A stretch of DNA of 64,000 bases from Prorocentrum cordatum (lineage: Eukaryota > Sar > Dinophyceae > Prorocentrales > Prorocentraceae). Positions 41,761-50,900 of the stretch are shown here, piece after piece (the first letter of the stretch is position 1; every line of letters begins with the position of its first letter). Both the position numbers and the translations under genes were made by a program. The notes beneath the pieces were generated by a model, which was not told the DNA's origin, made no database searches, and worked only from the letters and a program-made list of their open reading frames with translations. The stretch is taken from positions 60,001 through 124,000 of the forward strand of contig CAUYUJ010004324.1 in assembly GCA_963575745.1 (NCBI GenBank). Direction: 5' to 3'.

Positions 41761-44596
41761 TTCGGAGATGGCGACAGAGAGACAGCGTATCCTCCCCCAC
41801 ATAGTCACAGCATGGGCACTCATAGGACGGCGGGGTAACCATCGGGGCCAATGTACGAGGTCCACATGTGAGGCAGTTTCCCTTCTGTAGTGATCGTAGT
41901 AGATGACGGGCAGCAGTAACTTGCGTTGCGAAAGTCTGTAAACAGTGAACGCCTACGCTGCTAGGTGTTAGTACATGTGCTAGGTTGCGTAGTTGATGAC
42001 AATGCCGTAGATGTTCCAGTAGCTGCTTACGAGTACTGAAGGCGCTCTTACAGGGCTCCCCATTGAGGTCCATCTGGCACACGAAGGGCAGCTCAACCTC
42101 TGCGTGATCTTCAGGCTCTTCAGGAGGGACCACTGGTGGAGCATATCCAGGAGGGGGGATGCAGACAGAGAAAGCTTGGCTCCGAAGCTCGGTCAGATCC
42201 ACCCTCTGAAAATCTTCTGAGGCCTCCAGGTCGGTGAGAATACGCAAGTCATTGGCAACATCTCGCACGCTCTCGTAGGGGGGCATCCTGGAGACACGAT
42301 CCAAATCGGACGCCACCTGTTTTGTCCACGGCGAAGAGTTCGGTGCAGGCCGTCCTGCACCCAGTTGAGGTCGCATGAATTCAATGGGAGACGACCCAAA
42401 TAATGCGCATAAAATCTGAGTGTGTTCCTCAGGGTGCGCACTCCAAGACTGATACAGCTTAACTCTGCGAGTCAAGAGCTCCAGCGAGGAGGGAACCAGC
42501 TTCCAATGCTCAAGTACCTGTTTAGTCGATAGCGATTTCACGCGCGGGCCCTCCCAGGAAGTAGCTTTCTCCATCATAGCAATACGCCCCAGACGAGCCA
42601 GACAGCCATCTAAAATCGTAGTGTCCGTCTCCGTGACCACGAAACTTTCGAGTCCACTTAGTAAAGCGTTCTGAACGAACCCGATGAAGAGACTGCGTTT
42701 CCACCTTTTCGGGATCCCAAGACTCCACGCCCTGCCCAGGGAGAAAAAGCCCGAACGAGCCGCCGAACACCTCCTGGAAATCTCAGACCTAGCCGAAGCG
42801 CTTAGCTGCAAATAAGGCCCAAAATATCTAGCTTGTTCCCGAACGGAGCCCTGGAGGAGAGAGGGGTCTTGGCGGAGCAGCTGGCGACACTGATAGCCAC
42901 GGGCAGCGAACAACATAAGGTACTCCTGCTTGGTGCTGTTCTGGCCGTAGCCAAAATCCACAAGATAGGAGTCTAATGTGGCATCAACCGTCTCAATCTT
43001 GGCTGTGAAATCACTCAGCGACATCTGCGGGTCCGCCAGGACAAAACTGTTGATATCGTCAGCGAACTTGTACGTGCTCAGGTCGGCTTGGAGTCCCTGC
43101 CAAGATGCTCGCAATCGCTTCGACTGAACATCAGCTTGGGACTCTCCATGCCTCCAAGACAAACTTGGGCGTGCGAATGTACCCACAAAAGCTCGGGCAG
43201 CAAAAGGATCCCCCATCGTGTTCCCCTGTGAAGGTCGAACTGTGAGAGGGCCCTCAAGCGCGTCCAGCGAAATAATAGCATTCTTATATCGTTGTTGGCA
43301 AAGTGCGTGATCACATTCACGAGAGTGAAGAAGTACGGTTGTGTCCAGCTGGTCCCATAGAGAACTGCCAAACGCGTTAGACATGTCCTTGAGCGTCATG
43401 GCATGTGTGATACCTTGGGCCCGCAGACGCCACGAGGTGATCAAAGCCCCCATGACTGCGTCCTCCCGTCGGCGGTGTCGATAGTAGCCGTGGTCCTGAA
43501 CAGCTGGTGGGGGTCTAAGCAAAGTCGAGTAGTACGCCTTCCCAAAAGCTGCCATCACATGAACCACCCGACGACCACGGGGACCTGCTAGACTGGATTT
43601 GCGTAGGCCTGCTCCTTCTGTCCGATGCCAGTAGAGAGGGCTAATGTTGTGCATCCTGATCTTCGCCAAGCCCACTTCTACCAGAAATTTGAAACCTGAG
43701 TTTGTCGGCACACTCATGTCGGATCCCACGCCCTGGCCACGACGCTGCTTAAGAGCCTTCTTTGGGAGGAACAGCATCAGCCAGAGCTCCAATGGTGCCG
43801 TAAAATCTGGAACTGCTCGTCGTTTAGCTGCGTGTCTCATCCACCGAATAACTCGATTCACATCCTCTTTACACAAATCAATAATTTCCTCAGAAGACTC
43901 CCACCAACACTGCTGACCATCACGTTCTGCACGCCATTCGAGCCAAACCTGGGGTTGAACAGCCATCCCTCCCTGAGAACCTTCAAGAGACCACACATCC
44001 AGCCACGCCTGCGAGGTAGGTGCTGCTGTTCGAACAAGAAGCCCATCGCGTTTCTTAGGTCCTATACGAGTGCGTGCCGCCCTACGTGCCACTCTCATTG
44101 CTTCCGCCTGCTTCTGGTGATTCCACAAGTCCGTAGCTTCCGCCACCAACTGCGATCGAAGAGCACGAGATGCTTTGCGTCGGAGAAGACGCTGTTCTTG
44201 AGAAGTGCGCTTCAGCTCGTTGTCGATGTGCTGGGCCTCCTCAGGGGAGGCATCCATCTTGCCTTCGCGTAAGTCTGCACGTTGATGCAAAAGAAGCCGT
44301 CGTGCCTTGCAGTCTGCCTGCCTCTGCGCATCACCGTCGAGCGTCGTCATGTTGAAATGAGTCTGTCCCGCCGTCGTAATACAATCCTCCAGCACCTCAA
44401 AGATCTCATCGGGGGAACCATACTCTCGCAAATAGTTATATGCGCCTCGCTGGTCAAGTTGTTCCTGAACCGAATTGAGAAAGCTAGCCTTGTTCTGTCC
44501 ATGTTGCAGAGCCAACATCATCTTGTCACGATCCCATCGAAGACGGGTCTGCGGGGCTGTCGGCCCATAGTGTGCTGCGAATACCACAAAGTACAT
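41700..44596 (-). CDS. LINE 2: reverse transcriptase with C2H2 zinc fingers
   Basis: A long - strand frame from 44596, open to 41153 but believable only to about 41700. The first 250 residues are a charged linker. RT motif A is KDMSNAFGSSLWD (about 43355-43395), motif B RPSQGNTMGDP (about 43206-43240) and motif C YKFADDINSF (about 43043-43075), so both catalytic Asp of the ADD box are present. Thumb and connector follow. Near the end there are three Cys/His clusters: CQMDLNGEPCKSAF...HLRHCH (about 41995-42080), a second Cys/His cluster near 41890-41940, and CPCCDYVGEDTL...HLRSH (about 41755-41815). The N-terminal frame overlaps the endonuclease by 78 nt in the -1 register, so a one-base deletion or a programmed shift would fuse the two. 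Confidence 0.85.
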
Positions 44597-45433
44597 TCTA
44601 AAGGTAGGTGATCTCGTGGACTGGGACCTTGGAAAGCCTGGAGCCGAGCACCGAGTCTATGAAGCACATGTGCGTGAGCGATTAAGCCCTCCATGCCCGT
44701 GGGGATGAACAAATAATCAATGCGAGACTTGCCACCATCCTGACCGAAATTAGTTGGAATAACAGACGTCCCACGTGCGTTGGTCGCCATCATCTCATGA
44801 GTCTGAAGGAGTTCGCGAAGCTGCTCACCTGCTCCTTTGCGAAGGCGCTCCGGTGACGGGGAATGCACCACCACTGTCTCGACCGATGCTCCTCTCCCTC
44901 CTGCAGGCAGGCCGATCCCGTCGTTGGCACCACAGTAGATCACAGGCGTCGTTCTCTGCGGCAGCTCGGAGAGGACAGTGCGGAGCCAATCAATAAGAAC
45001 ACGAACAGTACGAAAATACAGTGGGCGGTGCTGGAGACGAGACGGCTTCGGTGGGAAATACAAGCTGATGCCACAAATATCACTCCGTCCTCGTTTCACC
45101 CTGACTCCAAGACACCGCCCTTTGGCCTCCGCTGGGGAAGCCCACGTCTGAATAATGTGCTGCTCCTGGAACCCTTTGCCCAAGATGACCGAACACCCCG
45201 TACTCGAGTTACTCAGAGGAGCCGATGGACCAAAGGGAGCCTCCTAAACGTCCCTGAACTCGACGACGTAAGACGACGCTCCCAGAGATATGCTGCCTCC
45301 GATCCACCGCTTGGGTTCCAGCTAACAAAATCAGGTCGAAGTTCGACGTCTCCACCACCACTTCTTCAAGCCTATCTCCCGTACATGACTGAGGGTTCCA
45401 CCCCAAGAGACGAAGTTGTTGTTGTGCCATCAC
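44518..45433 (-). pseudogene. LINE 2: AP-like endonuclease, frameshifted
   Basis: The N-terminal piece (45433-45209) contains LLGWNPQS, TGDRLEEVV and FDLILLAGTQ, matching the start of an exonuclease-endonuclease-phosphatase fold with the GT variant of the usual ET. A one-base shift between about 45330 and 45205 moves to the frame that gives SNSSTGCSVILGKGF and continues from 45183 to 44518. That part carries VIYCGANDG (about 44910-44940), KSRIDYLFIP (about 44705-44735) and SPRDHLPLE (about 44603-44629), the catalytic Asn, Asp and Asp-His blocks. It ends 78 nt inside the RT frame. The enzyme would nick the target site for target-primed reverse transcription. Confidence 0.78.
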
Positions 45434-45440
45434 CGCCCTG

Positions 45441-46159
45441 GGAGGAGCGGCCGCAACTGGGGCATGTGAGGCCCCTTCACGATGTACGATGAGGAAAAGA
45501 ATCTGCCCCTGGAATGGAAGTCTCGATAGAAAGGGGCTGGGAGGGATGGAGGAGGAGGAGGAGGAGGAGGAGGAGGAGGAGGAGGAGGCGGCGGCGGCGA
45601 CGCCGCCATCCTAGCTGGCGGCGAGCTTTCCGGAGGGGGCCATCGTGGTCACGGCCAGGCGCAGCTCTGACGTGTTGTCCCGACGGCGTCCGCGAGGTTT
45701 TTTGGGGGGAGGGGGGGGGATTGACGGTCCTCACGACGCGTGTCGGCCCAGTGTGTGCTCGCCAGACGCTTCGGCTTCCCCCTCCGTGTGGCCACATGCC
45801 GTCTGTTGCTAGGAGTGCCTCTGGCCCAAGGTGCCTCCAGCTTTTCGCTTCAGTTTAGAGGCCCTGAGGCCCTCTGGGCCTCGTGAGGGCCGTCTGGGCC
45901 CCCCCGAGATTCCTGGGGGTACCTTGGGCCAGGGGCATTTCTAGCAACACCCAAACATGTGCTCCCAAGACACGGGTGATCATGCCAGCAGCTACGATCA
46001 CACCGCGAACAAACCAGCAACAGGTGGACGTGGGGCTCCACCATGCTGGGCGCCTCGGCCTCCTCAGCCCATGCGCCGCCGAGCTCCGACAGGCGTTGTT
46101 CGGAGGAGGGGGAGGGAGGAGAGGGAGGACGCACGGCACGCAGCCTGTGCAGGCTCCTC
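45441..46159. other. GC-rich spacer with a (GGA)n repeat at 45547-45590
   Basis: The GGA triplet run is followed by GGC triplets. No gene supported on either strand. Confidence 0.5.
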
Positions 46160-46443
46160 ATTGCACCACCCGCATCGTATTGGAGGGCATCGGTGGACAA
46201 CATGCGCTGGCGCCAACACTCAACGGAGGGAAAGCCACCCGGACCCGACAATTGGCGTTTGCTGAACGGCCCTGGGTGTTCGCTAAACAGCCCTGCCCTG
46301 TTCGATTCCTTCCCCGGGGGCGTTTGCTAAACTGCCTCGCGTGTCGGGGTGATTGTTATGTGGGTGGATTGTCTGCCCTCTACCATTGCACCACCCGCAT
46401 CGTATCGGAGGGCAGCGGTGGATTACACGCGCTGGCGCCAACG
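46160..46443. repeat. 60-bp direct repeats flanking dispersed family D
   Basis: A segment starting TTGCACCACCCGCATCGTAT and ending GCGCTGGCGCCAAC occurs at about 46160-46218 and again at 46384-46443. The second copy begins directly at the end of the family D copy (46228-46379). Confidence 0.8.
46228..46379. repeat. Dispersed repeat family D, copy 2
   Basis: Same order of words as at 30852-31002 (GGACCCGACAATTGGCGTTT, AGCCCTGCCCTGTTCGATTCC, GGTGGATTGTCTGCCCT), roughly 80-85 per cent identical by eye. Confidence 0.82.
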
Positions 46444-47017
46444 CGCGTCCTGAGGACCGTCGACGAGGCAGCCCCTCGGCGGGCTCGTGCCGCCTCGGCG
46501 CGGCGGCGGCGCCGGCGCGGGCGTCAGAGGCCGAGAACACCGACCCGGGAGCACTCGGCGCAGAGCCCCTGGGGGCCTCTGAGATCGGTGGCCTGTCGGG
46601 GGTCTCGCTCGAGACATCCTCAAGACTTATGGTGTTCCAACCGACTGTAGCCTTGATCACAAGAAATAGTTCAAACTCAAGGGTTTTCACGTGTCGGGCC
46701 CTGGGAGGCGATACTCGTTCGAGTTCTTTCTGGGATGTGGTCCTTCAGTGCGATGGTAGCAACGTAACTCAAGACCTGGGCACGTGAAAACAAGTATTTC
46801 TCATGGGAGATCCTCTGCATCCTGGTCCCCAGGAGAGGACAATATGTATAGCGTATAACAAAAGACAAGCGTCTCGCTCGAGTTGTCCTCAACAATTTCT
46901 GGAACACAAGCGTTTCGCCCGGGACATCCTCGAAAATAATTCCGCTGGCCCTACGCGACCTTGTTAGTTATCGCAGAATGATTCCGCTGGCCCTGATCGC
47001 AAACATGGATCAAAGGG
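46444..47017. other. Spacer with short CTCGAGACATCCTC-like repeats
   Basis: GTCTCGCTCGAGACATCCTC (46601), CGTCTCGCTCGAGTTGTCC (46868) and CGTTTCGCCCGGGACATCC (46910) are related short words at irregular spacing. No gene supported. Confidence 0.5.
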
Positions 47018-47180
47018 GCGTGGATTAGCGACGGGTCCCGTTTCCATGTGACATCGCGGATTTCCGCCGCAGGCCGAGGCGGCACCGGCAGCATTTGGGG
47101 GAGGGCACCTCCCCCGATCCATGGATTTGGCGACCGCGCGCCAAATCCATGGGTCGCTAATCCATGTTTGCGCGCCCCCG
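47018..47180. repeat. Dispersed repeat family B, copy 2, with internal hairpin
   Basis: Near-identical to 23228-23390. The GATCCATGGATT hairpin is kept; here the loop-proximal pairs are perfect and one outer pair is lost, so the stem survives with a different mismatch. Confidence 0.88.
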
Positions 47181-47261
47181 GGTCTTGAGCGGCTCTCTCG
47201 CGGCATCAGAGGCTGCCGCAGGTCCGAGGGGAGCGAGGAGCAGCGGGGAGGGGGAGGAGGC

Positions 47262-47266
47262 AGCCG
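47262..47266 (+). other. Target-site duplication, left copy (AGCCG)
   Basis: AGCCG stands directly before the left LTR, and an identical AGCCG follows the right LTR at 63586-63590. Five bases is the usual duplication for Ty1/copia integrases. Confidence 0.75.
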
Positions 47267-47551
47267 ACTTTAAACGGAGAAGTTTAAAGGCGAGATATAT
47301 ATCGAGCATGCACCGCTGCCGTGCCTGGCTCAAGCCGGGCCCGGCCTAATATGTGATTGTGCCTCGCCGAGGCGCACGATTCGTATCTGAGATCGGAAAA
47401 TACCTTTTCCATTGACGATGCCCATCCTATCCTTTACTCCAGATCCCATGTTTCGTCTTGCTCTCTTGCTCATGCGATATGAGCCAAAGCCTGGGATATG
47501 GGAACGCCTAAGGCGTAATATATATCTAAGCTTACCAGTGCGATTTCGACT
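47267..47551 (+). repeat. Left LTR of the copia element
   Basis: 285 bp, matching 63301-63585. It starts ACTTTAAACGG and ends CGATTTCGACT, so it lacks the canonical TG...CA ends. A perfect 8-bp inverted repeat (CTTTAAAC and GTTTAAAG, 6-bp loop) lies at the very start. TATA-like GAGATATATATC is at about 47293 and AATATATATCT at about 47518. TGGCTCAAG, identical to the 3' end of the dinoflagellate spliced leader, is at 47326-47334. The boundary with the interior is set by the point where the two LTRs diverge. Confidence 0.92.
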
Positions 47552-47567
47552 TGGTAGCGGAGCTGGC
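47552..47567 (+). promoter_or_regulatory. Primer-binding-like site next to the left LTR
   Basis: TGGTAGCGGAGCTGGC begins directly after the LTR. It resembles the TGGTATCAGAGC site used by many copia elements, which pairs with initiator methionine tRNA, so it probably primes minus-strand synthesis. Two of the first 12 bases differ from the common plant version. Confidence 0.65.
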
Positions 47568-47986
47568 TACACTCTCGTGTGGCTGGCTCTCGCTCTGATA
47601 CCAGTTATTCACGGCACAACTTGGTGGACTACTACTACGGTGGAATACCATGTTGCGCCGGCTCTGCGAGGAGCGGAGTCAGTCCGCGATCGAGCTAGCG
47701 GGGTAACCCGCGAGCTCGAGACGCTCTCTCTTACTTCACTGCGCTACTTCACTCCAGACTTCCACCAGACGCCAATTGGCAACTCGATCGAGAACGTGGT
47801 CACCCTGCGGGGCTACCCGCAGCGGGGCCACCTGCATCCCATGCCGGTCAGGCGCCTCACGGCTACTACGCCTGAGCCTGACAAACCACAGCCTAAACCA
47901 ATCACCGAAGCCGAGATGCACATGCACTGGATTAAGATACTATCTTCGGCATTTTATGGGTAATATTGGGATGTGCTGTGGGCTAC
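47568..47986 (+). other. 5' leader of the copia element
   Basis: About 420 nt before the first in-frame Gag ATG. A frame from inside the LTR (47412) to 47963 is open, but it starts in LTR sequence shared with the 3' LTR and has no recognisable domain. The leader already holds hairpin-family copies at 47698-47711 and 47807-47820, outside Gag. Confidence 0.55.
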
Positions 47987-50900
47987 ATGCGGCAAGGGAT
48001 GGACGACACGCGTACTACCGGCCCTTCATGGGACCCAGCCGGTACTACGCCCTTTCGCGAGTATGTTCGCGAAGTACATGCATGGATAAACGTAACGAGC
48101 GGCAATATGACGCCACCTCAGCAAGCTGCAGCACTACAACGTGGCCTTCAAGGCCTTGCTCGTCGTATCGCCATGCAGGTCCCCTCCCAGATCATCAACT
48201 ATGGTGTAACCGTTAACGGACAACCAACGGACGCAGTTACTTACATACTGTACCTATTGAGCACCAAATTTGAGAATCTGGAAGATGAGCGCCAGCTCAA
48301 CTCTGGCACTGCCCTTATCGACTTCCGCGTCGAAAGGGGCGAACGAATCGACTCAGTGTTAGCTCGATTCGAGATGGCCCGTGACGAGGCTAACTCTGTT
48401 GGCTTTGTCATCCCCAACTTTCAGATCCTAACGCTGATCCTTTTCAGAGCGTTAGGCGTTGGCGCGTCGCGAGCCCAACACCTGCTGGAGCCCTTTAACC
48501 ATCAGATGCCCAGAACACAAGCAGACTATGACAGGCTGCTGACCAGGATGAGGAACTACGGACATGTTGCCGAGCGCTCTCCTGGCAATATTGCGGGTAT
48601 CTTCACAGGGCACCACTCACATGCAGGTGTCTACGCCACGACTGCGGGGTCACCCGCTGGTCCTGGCGAGCCAAGCCCCTGGGCTGACCCAGCCGATATG
48701 CCCAACGAGGCCACTGCCTTCTTAGGGCAGACCGGCCAGGCATCGGCAGAGGCAGCTGAGGCGAACGCCTGGTCGAGCTACTCGCCAGGCGCCGCCTACA
48801 CTGCAAGCCCGCCCTCGGGCACAACCCTCTGGGGCCAAGCGGAGTCATCCGCTCAAGGGTCTCAGCCACCCTCACCGTTTGAATCTGGCACTGACACCGA
48901 TGCCTCATCTGACGGTGACCACAATGGCATAGTCTCTGCTGGTAATGATTACCCAGCTGATGACACTCACCTTTCTGAACAACAAAGAGCGGAAGCCGCC
49001 TTTATGGCTTATCGCAAATCAAAGCGCCGTTGGAGGCGCTTCATGAAGAAACCAGTCAGAAAAGTGAGACGTGCAGTGCGCCGACATTTCAAACGATATG
49101 GAAAGGGTCGTGGCAAAGGGGGTCGCAGACGCCGTATGCATGGTAGGGGTATTACTGCTTTCCTCACGTCCTTAACTGATATAGTTTTTGAAGAAGTTCT
49201 TATCGGAGGCAAAGGTCGGGGTCACAGGCGGACCTCTGGTAAGGGAAAAGGGCGGAGGGGCAACCCTAGGGACGCTTCTGGCAATACTATGAAGTGTCAT
49301 ACATGCGGTAGTACAGAGCATTTGCGCGATCAATGCCCGAAAGGGAAAGGAAAGGGATCCGTACATTTGGCTCAAAACTCTTTTATGGATGACATAGGCT
49401 ACATTGACTACGAGTTTTACGTCAATCCAGAAGCGGCTCCCGCCGCGGGCTCCTCCACGTACTACGTGATGGCCCGCTACGCTGAAGTGACCGTAGCCCT
49501 GGAAGACTACGCAGTGACCCTCTTCGACGAGTTCCACGGCTGGGACGAAGTCGACGAGGTCGCGTTCAATGCTTGGTTCGGTCTTCCAGCGGGGCCACCC
49601 GCCGACGACGAGATCTCCGAAGCTGAGACCGTCCCGGCGACCGAGGAGGAGCTCGCCGCCGCGCTGGCACCGCAGGTGATTGGCATGCCGTTGCTGCCAG
49701 ATCTTCCGCGAGCTGGCTCGGAAGCGGGAGACGCTGATGACGAAATGCGGGGCCATCCCGCTTATTCTGACTCTGAAGAGGCCGAAGAGGACCATAAGGA
49801 CATGCTCCAAGAGCAGGTCGCAGAAGCAATCCAGCTCCTGAGTGCGCCCACACACCAGCAGATAACCATGAATGACCTGCTGTCGCGCCCAGGGGCCGCA
49901 AGGCTGCGTCCATACCTGGATTCGGACATGTCGGCACCTCAGATGCTGACAGCACTCCGGGCTCTAGCGGGGTCACCCGCCGAATTGACGCCAGCCGCAG
50001 CAGCGGGGCCACCCGCTTGGTCTATGGATGTATTCATGCAGGGCTGCGACCAGATGGACCTCGACGACCTCGCGATGGAGCAGCTCAACGACATCGGGTA
50101 CTTCCGAAGCCCGTATCAGCACGTATTCATGGTCCAGGACAGCTCAGAGGACTCGGAGGACATGCGCCATGCCAAGAAGGACAGACGACCATCGCCTCCC
50201 CGAGGCTCAGAGCATGAAGATGAAAGGCCCATGGAACGTGGCAATGCGTCAGCGGGGCCAGCCCGCAGGAGGAGCCGTTCAGCTCCACGACGCCCTACAC
50301 ATGATGCATCGGGCTATCCGTACAGTACGGAGCACTCCGTAGGTGTATCCGCTCAGTACGTGCCGGAGTGGTACATCAATTGGTACCCCGGCTACTCGAT
50401 GGACGTGATCCGCCACTGGTATTCTAAGGAATACTGCACCAAAAGGGACGAATCTGGCATGATAATACGCACCAAGGGTGGCAAGACTAAAACGCCAGAG
50501 GCTTGGGACAAAAGGGCTAAGAAACAGGAGATCATCAACGATCGCAAGACATACAGGAAACAAGTATGTCAATGCGAGCCCTTCAAAGGTCACATGCGCA
50601 GCTGTCCAATGGACCGCCCCTCCAGGAGCCCTCATCACGGTGAGACCCCGTGGAATTGGTCTCATGGAGATGACGCTGGCAATGTCCATGATCCTAACGA
50701 GGAGGTCCCTGGAGGAGGAAAGCGCATCACTGAAGCCGATCGCGTCCCTATGACCGAGGAGGTTGCCAACGCTGTCAGGGAAAATTGGGAACAGCTTCCC
50801 AATGACCATCGCCTCAAGGAATGGAACCGCCGATTCCATAAAGAGGCGGGGTCACCCGCAAAATCCAGCGGAGAAGCGGGGTCACCCGCAGACGCGGCGC

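Larger units (their letters stand above)
40600..45440 (-). mobile_element. Non-LTR retrotransposon (LINE) 2, interrupted
   Basis: Read on the - strand: an AP-like endonuclease (45433 down to 44518), a reverse transcriptase with C2H2 fingers (44596 to about 41700) and a C-terminal helical domain (to 40948, possibly continuing to about 40619). It differs from LINE 1 in gene order details: no RNase H was seen, and the finger cluster follows the RT. At least three frame shifts separate the segments, but no long deletion was seen, so it is close to full length for the coding part. Element ends were not defined. Confidence 0.88.

Noticed and set aside
47264-47266. LTR start at CCG instead of ACT (288-bp LTRs)
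   Set aside because: CCG is shared by both left borders, but taking it as LTR would destroy the exact AGCCG duplication on the outer flanks; a three-base chance match is the simpler explanation.
47412-47963. 183-residue frame starting in the left LTR, with its counterpart at 63446
   Set aside because: It starts in LTR sequence, changes completely at the LTR border, and has no recognisable domain; it is probably untranslated leader.
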